The notes under the pieces are model-generated. The model did not search any database and had not been told where the DNA came from. It saw only the letters and a list, made by a program, of their open reading frames with translations. From Dermacentor variabilis (taxonomy: Eukaryota; Arthropoda; Arachnida; Ixodida; Ixodidae), in the NCBI RefSeq assembly GCF_050947875.1, contig NC_134572.1:120213105-120277104 (forward strand): a stretch of 64,000 bases of DNA. Direction: 5' to 3'. Both the position numbers and the translations under genes were made by a program. This document shows, piece after piece, positions 1 to 9,463 of the stretch. The first letter of the stretch is position 1, and the number at the start of each line of letters is the position of its first letter.

Positions 1-2137
1 GTCGGTCTTCCATTTCTCCGACGCTCGTGTTCTCCGTGGTCCACACCGTTATGTCATCTGCGTATATCGTATGATTGATGCCCTCTATCGCGTCAAGACG
101 CTCCGGCAGGCCGATCATGACGAGGTTGAAAAGCATGGGGGAAAGTACGGAGCCCTGCGGCGTTCCCGCACCACCCATGCGGACCGTTCGTGGTGGGGCC
201 CCGTCGATCTTGACTGTCGCCTCGCGCCCATTCAGGAAGCTGCTGACATATCGGTGGAACCTCGCCCCGAGATCAAGTCGACTGATCTTGTCCAGTATGG
301 CCATGTGCTTCACAGTGTCGAAGGCGCTCTTGAGGTCTAGCCCGAGGAGGGCGCGCACGTGTGTACTCGGAGCGTTCACGACCTGTTCCTTGATCTGCAG
401 CATGGCGTCCTGCGTTGAAAGTCCCTTCCGGAAACCGATGATGTGGGTGCCGAAGGCGTCCTGCTTCTCGAGCAGCGTCGTCACCCTGTTAAGGCAGGCA
501 TGCTCCATCACTTTCCCGACGCAGGACGTGAGGGAGATCGGCCTCATGTTTCGGACCTCCAGCGGTTTGCCCGCCTTTGGTATCAGTATAACGTCTGCGG
601 TCTTCCACTCTTGCGGAATTTGGCCCTCCTTCCAGCACGCGTTGATGTACTCGCAGAGCTTCTCGATAGCGTCGTCGTTCAGGTTCCTCAAGATTTTGTT
701 GGTGATCCTGTCAGGACCGGGCGCCGAGTTGGTCTTCAGTAGCTGGAGGACCGTTCTAATTTCCTGCACGGAAAAGTCCGCGTCCAGCTCCTCGTTGGGA
801 GCCCCGCAGTACTCTGGGTGACTCTGCCCTTCCGGGCGTGCGAGGTGCGTCTGCACGATCTCTTCCGCGAAGGCCTCTGGGTCGTCCTTGTACCTGTGTC
901 GCAGCTTGGCCATCTCTGTACGGGTCGCCGTTCTGGTGCTTCCCGGGTCGAGCAGGTGCCTGAGAATCTTCCAGGTGCGTCCAGCGCTCATGTTCCCGTT
1001 CATCGTGTCGCACAGCTCCTGCCATTCTTGCTCGCACAGGCGGGCGCAATGCATCTCAATCTCCCGGTTGATTTCGGCGATCTTCTTGCGTATCTTCCTG
1101 TTGAGTTTTTGCCTACTCGCTCTCCGTTGCATGGATTTCTTGGCCGCAACAAGATGTGCCAGCCGGCTGTCCACTCTGGACGGTTGGGCAGCGCCGTCGC
1201 CCACGGCTCCGCGGGACCTGTCTGCCTCTCCTTTGGGTGGTTCTTGTCGCCAGTCCGTCCATTCGACTTCATCGGTTGCTTTCTCTACGTCTGCGAGTAG
1301 TACTCGGCACCATTCGCTGATGTCTTCGATCGGGCCCTCCTTCTTGTCTTGCTCTCTGTGTTTCCGGAATCTGTCCCAGTCTACGATTCTCGCCTTTCGG
1401 CAGACGCCCTCTTCGCTTTCATCCTCTCCCACGGTCACGCACAGGATCCTGTGGTCACTCCCCAGGTCCTCGAAGGAGTTCGACCAAGTGACCACGCCCG
1501 CGCCTGACCAGACGGAGAGGTCGGGGGACGTGTCGCGGCACACTCCCTGTCCGATCCTGGTGTGCGAAGCAGGTTCATTGAGTACTGTCAGGCCGAGCTC
1601 GTCCATCAGTCCGGCTAGCCTCATCCCTTTCGGCGAGTCGGCTCCGTATCCCCATTGCGTGTGCGGCGCATTGAAGTCTCCGCATATCAGCAAGGGACTA
1701 GAGGCGGCCTTGGCCATCGCTTCGCGAAAGAGGGCGTCGAAAGTGTGAGTGCGGTATCTTTGCGAGGGGGAGCTATATACGTTGAGCACGAAAAGGCCGG
1801 TTTTCCTGCTTCCAATACTCGGCACGATTTCGATCAGTACATGGTCTATGCCCGACTCCTCGTGGAGCACGAGTTCGTGTTCGATGAAGGCCGTCCCGCG
1901 CTTAACCAGGGTGCACACCCTGACGTCCCTCCCCATGGATTCGTAGGGGGGACCGCACGTCACATAACCCGGGAGCTGGGCCCGATCGAAAGGTTCTTGC
2001 AAGGCAATCACGACAGGAAGTTTGTTATTGGCAAGCGTTTTCATGTATTGCACCATCGTTGCTTTCTTGTTTTTGAAGCCCCTGCAATTCCACTGCCAGA
2101 CTATGCGGCTATTGTCGGACTTGCGGGACACAGCCAT
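1..2137 (-). CDS. LINE 1 ORF2, endonuclease-reverse transcriptase, partial
   Basis: I read this frame from the ATG at 2137 to base 1 and found no stop in about 712 codons. The ATG lies 5 nt after the TAA of ORF1 (2143-2145), in another frame, which suggests stop-start coupled reinitiation. The N-terminus holds WQWNCRGF, typical of apurinic-like endonucleases. CGDFNAPHTQWG and LGSDHRI follow in the usual order and carry the catalytic Asp, Asn and His. The reverse transcriptase shows RPISLTSCVGKVMEH, GLDLKSAFDTVKH, GTPQGSVLSPMLFNLVM and YADDI, the last near bases 50-75. The window ends just after the catalytic YADD, so thumb, RNase H and C-terminal finger are out of view. The protein would nick target DNA and copy its own RNA there. 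It may still be functional, although ORF1 of the same copy is broken. Confidence 0.85.
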   Translation of the reverse strand, partial: MAVSRKSDNSRIVWQWNCRGFKNKKATMVQYMKTLANNKLPVVIALQEPFDRAQLPGYVTCGPPYESMGRDVRVCTLVKRGTAFIEHELVLHEESGIDHVLIEIVPSIGSRKTGLFVLNVYSSPSQRYRTHTFDALFREAMAKAASSPLLICGDFNAPHTQWGYGADSPKGMRLAGLMDELGLTVLNEPASHTRIGQGVCRDTSPDLSVWSGAGVVTWSNSFEDLGSDHRILCVTVGEDESEEGVCRKARIVDWDRFRKHREQDKKEGPIEDISEWCRVLLADVEKATDEVEWTDWRQEPPKGEADRSRGAVGDGAAQPSRVDSRLAHLVAAKKSMQRRASRQKLNRKIRKKIAEINREIEMHCARLCEQEWQELCDTMNGNMSAGRTWKILRHLLDPGSTRTATRTEMAKLRHRYKDDPEAFAEEIVQTHLARPEGQSHPEYCGAPNEELDADFSVQEIRTVLQLLKTNSAPGPDRITNKILRNLNDDAIEKLCEYINACWKEGQIPQEWKTADVILIPKAGKPLEVRNMRPISLTSCVGKVMEHACLNRVTTLLEKQDAFGTHIIGFRKGLSTQDAMLQIKEQVVNAPSTHVRALLGLDLKSAFDTVKHMAILDKISRLDLGARFHRYVSSFLNGREATVKIDGAPPRTVRMGGAGTPQGSVLSPMLFNLVMIGLPERLDAIEGINHTIYADDITVWTTENTSVGEMEDR

Positions 2138-2142
2138 GATGG

Positions 2143-3800
2143 TTATGCAGAGGTGTTGGGGGGACACAACTGTCCGTGCGTCCCTCCTGCCCCGGTGCGG
2201 GTGGCGTTGGCGCTGTTGTCGCAGGCGAGGATGGTCGGTGCGTTTACCGCTTTTGACGATGGTACCCCGGCCCTTCCAGGAAGGTGATGGTGATGTTGCT
2301 GTTGCCTCAGCTGCATCGTCCCGTGTTCCAGATCTTCGATTCGCTTATTCATGGCCGCGAGTTGGGTGTTAACCACTGCGTACTGCGCGTTCCGTCCCGC
2401 GTCGGATTCCTTCAGCCTTGTCAGGAGTATGTCAAACATTCGCTCCGTCTTGTCCGTCAGTTTGTTCACCATCTCTTCGATCGCGTCTATCTTTCTGGCT
2501 CCTGACCTGGGTCTCTTCAGTGCTTGTGCGTGGTCCAAGGTGTCTTCCGTAGGTGGCGTATCGCTTGTGCCCTTGCGCTTGGAGCCCGCCGCTGCCGGCG
2601 CTTCTTCTTCGACGCAACACATGTCCATCTGGCCTACTTCGCCTCCTGTCGCGGTCGCATCGCCTCGCTCGGCGGCCTCGCGGGAGGTGAAGGAGGAGAT
2701 CCTCTCATGAGGGGATTCTCTCATGCCCTTGAAGATTTCGTTGAGCGTCTGTTGTAGCTCGTCGATTTTCCTCGCTGATTGTTCGTTCTGCTTTCTGGCC
2801 CTGCCCAGCTCTTCTCGAAGTTCCTTATTCTCTCGCTCCATTTTCGCCATCCTCGCCGCCAGGAGGGAGTCGGGGGCTTCCCTCGTGCTGCCAGAAAGTG
2901 GGGTGCTCTCTACAGAGGATCCATTTCTTTCCGCGACTATGTCGGACCAGGTGACCTTGCGCGGCCCTGTCTGTATCTCGCCATGTGTGGCCCGCACGCC
3001 GTCTGGCATGGGGCGGTTTCGGTTTCGGTTGCGGCTTCCACTCCGACTCCGGCTTCGACTTCTGTTCTTAGGTCTGTTACGACTTCGGCTACGTCTTCTT
3101 ATCGGCGAGAGGGATCCGGATCTCGAGCGACTTTGGCCTTTTCCCTGCGCCATACTGTACCCCGATGGTGATAGGGTCCGCTGAGGGGTCTTTCCTTCTT
3201 CCAATGTGTGTTCCTTTTCTTCTCTGCTTCTCGCCCGCCACCTTCTCTCCTTCACAATGTGTGGCAACTTATATTTGGCCTTGCACATTCGGTCGGCCGT
3301 TGGGTGCGCCTCGCCGCAGATCCGGCACTTGGGCGTGCACTCGTGTTCGATGCTCGGGTTCTTCGACCCGCAGGCCGGGCATAGTTTGATCTCCGGTCTA
3401 GGGCATACGTCGGGTCTGTGGCCGAGCCTGCCGCACACGTGTTCCTTATATTCAGCCCCTCTTTCGGTCGAACAATTATCTTGATATCATCCCTGGGTAG
3501 TCTGGGCATCCTACTTGCTCGTAGAACTTTGTTCACTATGCTTCGGCCGCCTCGGGGCATCGGGCTTCGCGAGCGGGTGTCGTCCTTTCCCGCCATCTGG
3601 GTAGCGTTCGTGCGGTGCCTTTTTCTGTGTGTAACTTCGATCCAACCGTCCGCAACGCCTTCAGCGTCTTCTCCCACGGAAACACGTTTTGCGTCGTTGG
3701 GTCCGTTATCCGGGGTCTCCCCAGTTCTTGCCTCGTCTATCTCCATCTCGGTGGTATTTCGTTCAAACCCCGAGTCCAACGAAGGATGCGCCAGGCCCAA
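2143..3800 (-). pseudogene. LINE 1 ORF1, gag-like zinc-knuckle protein, internal deletion
   Basis: Two minus-strand frames make up this ORF. The upstream piece (ATG at 3800) carries the basic N-terminus and reaches a motif RPKEGLNI. The downstream frame begins near 3440 inside the first zinc knuckle, with CGRLGHRPDVC, then two more cysteine-histidine clusters, a long Arg-Ser-rich stretch and a predicted coiled coil, ending at 2143. In the related intact ORF1 at 37172-38914 the same two anchors lie about 150 residues apart, with an RRM-like region between them. Here they adjoin in different frames. This copy has therefore lost that region and the first cysteine of the first knuckle, and gained a frameshift. 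Intact I-type ORF1 proteins bind the element RNA in a ribonucleoprotein particle. The deletion is inferred from a related family, not from a sister copy. Confidence 0.8.
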
Positions 3801-3840
3801 CTGTCGTTAGGCCTGGCCTCGCTCACACGGGACTCGTGTG

Positions 3841-4238
3841 ATTTTCGTGCCGAAAAAACTCGCAAAGTTCAAGCTCACCCAAAAAGTTGGTATCCCTGGG
3901 TTCGCGATGACTTGATCTTTCAGATGATATGCCGCTTTCGGGTGTAGGACGCACAAAAACTGCGGAAACACTCATAAATCGAGGGAGCCGAGAAGCTTCC
4001 GCTACCACTGGCGACTTCTTCTTCTTCCTCCTATCACCATTGTTGGGCCTAGACAACATACCAGTATTGTGCATTCACTATTGTCACATCTTGGTGTAGC
4101 CGAAGAGACGTTATGCAGCATAGGAGTACTCTGAGTCATGAAAGATAACAAACACCTTCATGATGTGGAAACGGGAAACGAAAGCAAGAAAATAGCGAAT
4201 CAACAAGCACGAACCCCAGAAACCACCACATAACCTTA
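3841..4238. other. Unassigned flank between LINE 1 and SINE
   Basis: AT-rich DNA following the 5' side of LINE 1. Part may be the LINE leader. No coding signal or structured repeat was seen. Confidence 0.4.
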
Positions 4239-4240
4239 TA

Positions 4241-4458
4241 ACTATGGTGTTGGGCTGCTGAGCACGAGGTCGCGGGATCGATTCCCGGCCACGGCGGCCG
4301 CATTTAGCTGGCGGCGAAATGCGAAAACACCCGTGAACTTAGATTTAGGTGCAGGTTAAAGAACCCAGGTGGTCAAAATTTCCGGAGTCCTCCACTACGG
4401 TGTACCTCATAATCAGAAAGTGGTTTTGGCACGTAAAACCCCATAATTTATTTTTAAC
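4241..4458 (+). mobile_element. Ruka-like tRNA-derived SINE, copy 1
   Basis: A short retroposon with a tRNA-like head (CTATGGTGTTGGGCTGCTG, then GGGATCGATTCCCGG as the box B region), a body with GTCCTCCACTACGG, and the family 3' end CACGTAAAACCCCATAATTT. It lacks the first 20 or so bases of the head seen in the copy at 41684. The family copies by borrowing LINE reverse transcriptase and is transcribed from its internal polymerase III promoter. I recall the Ruka family from ixodid ticks; the assignment is from memory. Confidence 0.85.
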
Positions 4459-6180
4459 TAGTATTGTACAAAAATAAGGAAACAAAATGGACTTCTTTGT
4501 ACGACCTTACTTGTATGTCTTCCTTAGAGGGATGGGCTGTGGTCAGAGTGTTTTTGACATCATGCTTTCCAACAGCAGCACAATAGTACTTGCCCTTGAC
4601 GTGCCTCTGGCAATAATTTTTCAAGACCGACATCTAAAATTCTCCCCTGAGCTAGCATATATAGAGTTTCGCAAACGCCGCTGTAAAAAACTGCTCGTGA
4701 AATAATTTAGGTCGATGTGCTTGGGCCATTTTCGCTAGGAGAGCCTCTCTAAAATGGCCACACCATTAATTTGAGATAAAGGTCCATCATTAAGGAAGTC
4801 AATTAAATGACAAAAAATTTCTTAGCACAATGAAGAGTCAGGCATATAAAAAATTGAGAAAGACATTGCACGTTGCCCGCAGTATATGCGAAACCGTTTA
4901 ATAGAGGTCTGCGCCGCAGTACACATAACCGGATTACTACAAGGCAATCGTTGCCATCACTCCTTGGCTAGCAAAACCAACAACAACAACAACAACAAAA
5001 AACGCCGTCCCTCAAATTTAACGACCGCAACTGCAAAACGAGAAGCAAGAATGGAAAAGATGCAGAGGTACAAAGCAATAAACGTAACTCGTTAGAACGT
5101 CACTGACATCGCAGTGAAAAGGATGAAGTTGCCGTTTTGCCCGCCATCGCAACGTCGTTTTCTTGAAGCCAACATAAGCTGATTTTAGGGACTCTGTCGA
5201 GGTCGAGCTTTTGTCAGAAGCAGCGTCAGTGTGGGGAAATCCTCTGGGCGCGGATTCTGAGGGCTGAAAAGGGATTCTGAGTACCGTGCCATTGCAGAAA
5301 ACGTGAACGCAGCTAAAGAGTAAAACGGATAAATTGCAGAGGGAGCGACTTCGGCAACCTCAAGCGCATTCAAGAGAATTCGCCTAGCATTCTTATTCGA
5401 GAGGCAGTTATATCATTTAGGCGACGTTGCAGTAATAGCATCGGACTAGAAGCGATGGACCCTGCCAAAACCAGCACGTGGTTAGGAAGCGCTGATTTCT
5501 GTTAACATTTCCTGCACAAACCTGTGCCGTGTTAACGTGACGTCATGCAGGATTATTTGTTGTTCATGTTGTTTAATTCACAGCTTATACTGTGCTGTTG
5601 GAGATAAGTGAATCGAAATAAAACGCAGGCTTTCAGCCTGCTGACTATATTAACATATGCCAGCCTCGATTACGCCAACGCATGCCCTCTATACGAGCAG
5701 CAATCTCATTGATAATCTCATAAAGAACACCTTTGTTATTTGGGTGACCTGCACATGAACTTTTACAACACTGCATTTTCGTAGCACCGACCCCAAGCAT
5801 TTCATTTTTACGGTCAAGATGTCGCCTCTCGTCCTTGAATATAGAGCTCAAACGGAACGTCCATTTGCGTCAGTTTGTGAATTCGCATTGGACAGCAGAG
5901 ATCGTAATGCCTAAAGACGCCTTTGTATTTTGCTTTTCCTAGTTAACGACAAGTAAATGCATTGTTAATTAGATGAACAAAGTGTGCTATAATTCTTCTT
6001 CTTCTCTAGGTGTGGCAAGGAAACATTGCGGTCTTTGAGAAAGTAGAACGCATAATGTGGCATAGACTGTTCGGCAAACCAATTAGTAATTCGGTATGTA
6101 AAACAATTCACGCGAAGAAAATTACGAAAGGGAATATACGGAAAGTCCAGACGTATTTGCGCAGCCTTTGCAAATAGGCC
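4459..6180. other. Unassigned AT-rich intergenic DNA
   Basis: No convincing coding region. The stretch holds a short CAA repeat (about 4975-4996) and scattered homopolymers. The open frames of 60-75 codons have no recognisable motifs. Confidence 0.5.
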
Positions 6181-6190
6181 ACACACACAC

Positions 6191-6251
<61 letters not shown>
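6181..6251. repeat. (AC)n then (TA)n microsatellite, left flank of gypsy element A
   Basis: Five AC units followed by about 29 TA units. The tract ends where the left LTR of gypsy element A begins, and another TA tract starts where the right LTR ends, so the element appears to have landed inside a TA array. Confidence 0.95.
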
Positions 6252-6253
<2 letters not shown>

Positions 6254-6563
6254 ACACGTATACTTGTCTTTATCGGGCGACATGTTTTGCCGCCTAAGAA
6301 ATGTCATCGCACAGCGCGGGACGCGCCTGCATGTATCCGTAGTTTCTGGAAAGTTATCGATGCTTCTATCCGCTGTCTGTTGTCGCCGAACCATGTGTTA
6401 TCTGATTTCATCGCTTGACACGAATGGTGTAGAACTTTGTTGAAGGCATGCGGGTCCCAACGATTAGTCTGGAACATTCGATGACTGCTGTATAAAAGCC
6501 GACGCGCTTGACCCGCTGATCAGATTTTCGACGATCGCCGAGCGTGTTCGCCGCTATCGTTGT
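6252..6563 (+). repeat. Left LTR of gypsy element A, truncated at its 3' side
   Basis: Matches 7047-7358 base for base apart from 7 substitutions. It contains a TATAAAAG box at 6491-6498. The downstream part (R/U5, with the polyadenylation signal) is missing at the deletion breakpoint. Confidence 0.9.
6491..6498 (+). promoter_or_regulatory. TATA box of left LTR
   Basis: TATAAAAG in a conserved context, repeated at 7286-7293 in the right LTR. It should direct polymerase II initiation about 25-30 bases downstream. Confidence 0.7.
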
Positions 6564-6600
6564 AACTGACGTAACTGGCGTAACGTAACACGTAACTGAC

Positions 6601-6947
6601 GAAGAGAATCTTGACGTCGCTACCTATCTACAGCGCGCCGAAGAAGCCCGACAGCTCGGCCGTCTGCGGATCAAAAACCAGCAGCGTACCGACAGCCGAC
6701 ACTACAATCTCCGACGACGCTTCTTTGAGTACCAGCCCGGCGACCGTGTTTGGGTATGGCCCCGATACGCCGACGAGGACTGAGTGAGAAACTATTGCGA
6801 CGCTATTTCGGACCCTACAACGTCATCCGACGTATTGGCGCACTGGACTATGAGGTCGTGCCAGACGGCATTTCGCATTCACAGCGACGTCGCGCACGAC
6901 CTGAAGTGGTCCACGTGGTGCGTCTTAAACAGTTTTACGGACGCTAA
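6601..6947 (+). pseudogene. Ty3/gypsy integrase C-terminus, frameshifted
   Basis: From 6601 the frame encodes an Arg- and Gln-rich helix region followed by FEYQPGDRVWVW. It then shifts frame near 6755-6780 and continues with LRRYFGPYNVIRR and LDYEVVPDG, ending at the TAA at 6945-6947. The GPY segment is the GPY/F module typical of gypsy integrases, which helps the enzyme multimerise and handle target DNA. Nothing upstream of this module survives. The last residues, VVHVVRLKQFY, resemble the end of the pol frame in element B (VVHIVRMKPH), so the two elements are related. The frameshift makes it non-functional. Confidence 0.85.
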
Positions 6948-7033
6948 CGAAATTTCCTTATATAGTTTTTTTCTTTGCTACGAGTGCTTATTTATTACTT
7001 TCGTTTGTTTGCAGCATCGGGTCGATGCTTTTT

Positions 7034-7043
7034 AAGAGGGGGG
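7034..7043 (+). promoter_or_regulatory. Polypurine tract of gypsy element A
   Basis: AAGAGGGGGG lies just before the right LTR, where plus-strand DNA synthesis is primed in LTR retrotransposons. Confidence 0.8.
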
Positions 7044-7046
7044 TAT

Positions 7047-7460
7047 TGACACGTGTACTTGTCTTTATCGGGCGACATGTTTTGCCGCCTAAGAAATGTC
7101 ATCGCACAGCGCGGGACGCGCCTGCATGTATCCGTAGTTTCTGGAAAGTTATCGATGCTTCTATCCGCTGTCTGTCGTCGCCGAACCTTGTGTTATCTGA
7201 TTTCATCGCTTGACACGAATGGTGTAGAACTTCGTAGAAGGCATGCGGGTCCCAACGATTAGTCTGGAACATTCGATGACTGCTGTATAAAAGCCGACGC
7301 GCTTGACCCGCTGATCAGATTTTCGACGATCGCCGAGCATGTTCGCTGCTATCGTTGTGCTATAAGTGTAGCCTTTTTTGTGGGCACAGGTTCGCCCAAT
7401 AAAAGTTAGTTTTGTCACTCACAGTATTGCTACTGTGTTATTGAACGTCAACACCACGTG

Positions 7461-7463
<3 letters not shown>
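7047..7463 (+). repeat. Right LTR of gypsy element A, complete
   Basis: About 417 bp, beginning TGACACGTG and ending CACGTGACA. It contains TATAAAAG at 7286-7293 and AATAAA at 7398-7403. The ends are taken from the TG...CA rule, the adjacent polypurine tract, and the abrupt switch to TA repeats at 7464. Confidence 0.85.
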
Positions 7464-7553
<90 letters not shown>

Positions 7554-7563
7554 TTATTTATAT
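7464..7563. repeat. (TA)n microsatellite with TTTA tail, between gypsy elements A and B
   Basis: About 43 TA units (7464-7549) followed by ATTTATTTATTTATAT. It separates the right end of element A from the left end of element B, so one or both elements inserted into the same array. Confidence 0.95.
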
Positions 7564-7590
7564 TGCCCCATGCAGTACGCGGCACGTAGA
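7564..7590 (+). repeat. Left LTR stub of gypsy element B
   Basis: TGCCCCATGCAGTACG and the following 11 bases match TGCCACATCCAGTACG and its continuation at 8319-8345. Directly after the stub the sequence changes to internal DNA, marking a deletion. Confidence 0.75.
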
Positions 7591-7640
7591 TACTGCCTTA
7601 ACGGCTGCCTTCCTTAAGATCAGTCCTTAGCGTCAGCGGC

Positions 7641-8240
7641 ATGGCTCACCGAAAGAACACGGCCTATCACCAGCCAACAAACGGGCTAACAGAACGTTTG
7701 AACAAGACTATCGCCGACATGCTGAGTATGTACGTAGACGTGGAGCACAAAAATCGGAATGACATTCTACCGTACATCACATTCGCTTATAACACTGCTC
7801 AACAGGAAACAACGCGAAAGACACCATTTAGCCTTTTTCATTGCCGTGAAGTGACGACGATGCTCGATGCGATGTTGGCCCATGACTGCGGTGATATAGG
7901 CACGGACGCTGAAGCTTTCGCTCAACGTGCTGAAGATGCGAGAAAACTCGCCCGCGTCAGAATCGCCCGACAACAGGACTACGACACTCGACGCTACAAT
8001 CTACGGCGCCGCTACATCAGATATCTGCCAAGCGACAAAGTGCGGGTTTCGAGTCCCATCATTGGGCGAGGGCTTTCAGAAAAGCTACTCAGGCGGTACT
8101 TTGGTCTCTACAAGGTTTTACGCCGCCTCAGCGACCTGAACTATGAGGTCATCCGTGACGGTCCTGCTTCCCACAGGGCCAGGCAACGTCCATCAGAAGT
8201 TGTGCACATTGTGCGCATGAAGCCCCATTGTTCGGAATGA
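7641..8240 (+). pseudogene. Ty3/gypsy integrase, C-terminal 199 residues
   Basis: An open frame of 199 codons to the TGA at 8238-8240. It starts inside the integrase core: YHQPTNGLTERLNKT holds the last glutamate of the DDE triad. An RNase-H-fold helix region (ITFAYNTAQQETTRKTPF) follows, then a basic linker, and a GPY/F module in which the motif reads YFGLYKVLRR. The first two catalytic acids, the zinc-binding HHCC domain and the rest of pol are missing, so no strand transfer is possible. The frame has no internal stops, suggesting limited decay since the deletion. The first ATG is only the first available in the frame, not a true start. Confidence 0.9.
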
Positions 8241-8318
8241 AGTGTCCACACCTCGTCCGACACATCTCCCTGCCGCTAGGTGAGCATCGGGACGATACTC
8301 TCTCTGGAGGGAGGCAAA

Positions 8319-8461
8319 TGCCACATCCAGTACGTGGCACGTAGAGGAAGACCTTGCGCATTGCGGAAGAAAAGTGGTCCCTGCGCGATCGTTTTTCAGT
8401 TAGCCTGCAATTCAAGAATCCTACCCTTTCTTTATCAGTTCTTGCTGCTTGTGAACCGTGA

Positions 8462-8462
<1 letters not shown>
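8319..8462 (+). repeat. Right LTR of gypsy element B
   Basis: Begins TGCCACATCCAG just after GGAGGGAGG and continues to the TA array. The length of about 144 bp is short for a gypsy LTR, and no TATA box or AATAAA is evident, so it may be truncated. Confidence 0.6.

Positions 8463-8535
<73 letters not shown>
8463..8535. repeat. (TA)n microsatellite right of gypsy element B
   Basis: About 36 TA units directly abutting the right LTR of element B. This is the third TA array in 2.4 kb. Confidence 0.95.
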
Positions 8536-8537
<2 letters not shown>

Positions 8538-9412
8538 TACGAAACAAGAAAGAACAATGGGCGTCACACGCACAAATCAGCCGGCGCTCATTGCGTCAGT
8601 CAAAGCATATCGAAGTAGAGCTGCAGCATTATTATTGTCGCCAAGAAGAAACTGTAATGACTGAGCTACAATGTGAAGCAAGCATGCATTGCCAGTAATA
8701 GCAATCAGTCAGTAAATCTCCTATAAAACAACAATCTTTCTACGGACATGGTCATCCGTGCCTAGCTGCGTTACTTTTCATACCATTTACCTTATAATAG
8801 GCAGAGATTGACAGGCGGCTACAGGCCCCGGGTGTTTTTGTCACACCTCTGGCTGTTCCTCACGCAACACTACTGGCCTCCTTAGTTACCCGGCTGTCTT
8901 GTGGCCTCTCCATCGCGAAATAATTTGCAAAGCGTACTCGTGAGCACCTGGCTTCGCCGGCGGTAAGATCACGCAGCTCTCGAACCGTTAGGAGAAGTAG
9001 TGGTGCTGGCGCCTGGCGGCAAACTTGAAGGTAAGAACCCCATCTTTGCATCACTACTTCATCCCTGTGGTGCAATACGGTGAGGGGGGTCCCGCGAAGT
9101 ACGTGTGCGCCTTTGATCGCTATAACGGCGGACGAAAGGCAAGCAGACAAGGTGGCGGCCGAAACTAACGTGCGTTGATGCCGGAGCCTGCCCAGGCTCG
9201 TCTCGAAGTGCGAGCTGTCACGAGGAAGGAGTGTGAGATCTGACACCTGATGCACGCGCCAAATATCTCGAAGAACCAGTCGGCTTTGGCACGATAGGTG
9301 CATGCGTACGCTTGTGGCCTACAGGTTAGAGCCTCGCGCTGCACCGATCGGACGCAGATGCTCGATTTGACTGTCTTTCATGTATTTCTTTCTATTACAG
9401 AGGCCCCAAGTG
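8536..9412. other. Unclassified block with tRNA-like patch
   Basis: From 8820 the DNA is GC-richer than its surroundings. A minus frame at 9303-8860 is open for 147 codons but shows no recognisable domain. At about 9313-9345 TGGCCTACAGGTTAGAGC resembles a tRNA box A, with no good box B downstream. The block may be part of an old repeat. Confidence 0.35.
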
Positions 9413-9414
9413 TG

Positions 9415-9463
9415 ACCGACCGACGGACCGACCGGAACCGACCGACCGACCGACCGACCCGTT
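9415..9463. repeat. (ACCG)n simple repeat
   Basis: About twelve imperfect ACCG/ACCGACGG units. Confidence 0.9.

Larger units (their letters stand above)
1..3840 (-). mobile_element. I-type non-LTR retrotransposon (LINE 1), cut by window edge
   Basis: A minus-strand LINE runs off the left edge of the window. In transcription order it has a 5' leader of uncertain length upstream of 3800, a gag-like ORF1 (3800-2143, broken), and an endonuclease-reverse transcriptase ORF2 (2137 to beyond base 1). The architecture and motifs are those of the I superfamily and match the complete element at 33483-39225. The proteins are clearly related but far from identical, so the two belong to different families of one clade. 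The 5' boundary is estimated from where coding similarity ends. The 3' end lies outside the window, so no target-site duplication could be sought. Confidence 0.85.
6252..7463 (+). mobile_element. Internally deleted Ty3/gypsy LTR retrotransposon A
   Basis: Left LTR remnant (6252-6563), a coding remnant of the integrase C-terminus (6601-6947), a polypurine tract (7034-7043), and a complete right LTR (7047-7463). Primer-binding site, gag, protease, reverse transcriptase and the catalytic integrase core are absent. The left LTR breaks off at 6563 and joins a short AACTGACGTAAC-rich filler. The 312 aligned LTR bases differ at 7 positions by my count, with no gaps. The element cannot move on its own but keeps promoter, polyadenylation signal and plus-strand primer. 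Confidence 0.88.
7564..8462 (+). mobile_element. Internally deleted Ty3/gypsy LTR retrotransposon B
   Basis: A 27-base stub of the left LTR (7564-7590) is followed by the 3' part of pol (about 7620-8240), a purine tract (about 8305-8314), and a right LTR beginning TGCCACATCCAG at 8319. The stub matches the first 27 bases of the right LTR with only a few changes. The right LTR runs into another TA array at 8463 without an obvious CA end, so its boundary is uncertain. Its LTRs differ in sequence from those of element A, so it is a separate family with the same style of internal deletion. Confidence 0.8.

Noticed and set aside
75..1748. Long plus-strand frames of 248 and 286 codons
   Set aside because: They lie antisense to LINE 1 ORF2, whose minus-strand translation has all expected motifs in order. 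The plus frames have no motif.
4241..4458. Target-site duplication around SINE copy 1
   Set aside because: Only short AT-rich matches (TAACT-like) flank it, too weak to claim.
8149..8618. Frames with long Ile-Tyr repeats
   Set aside because: They run through the TA microsatellite and are not genes.
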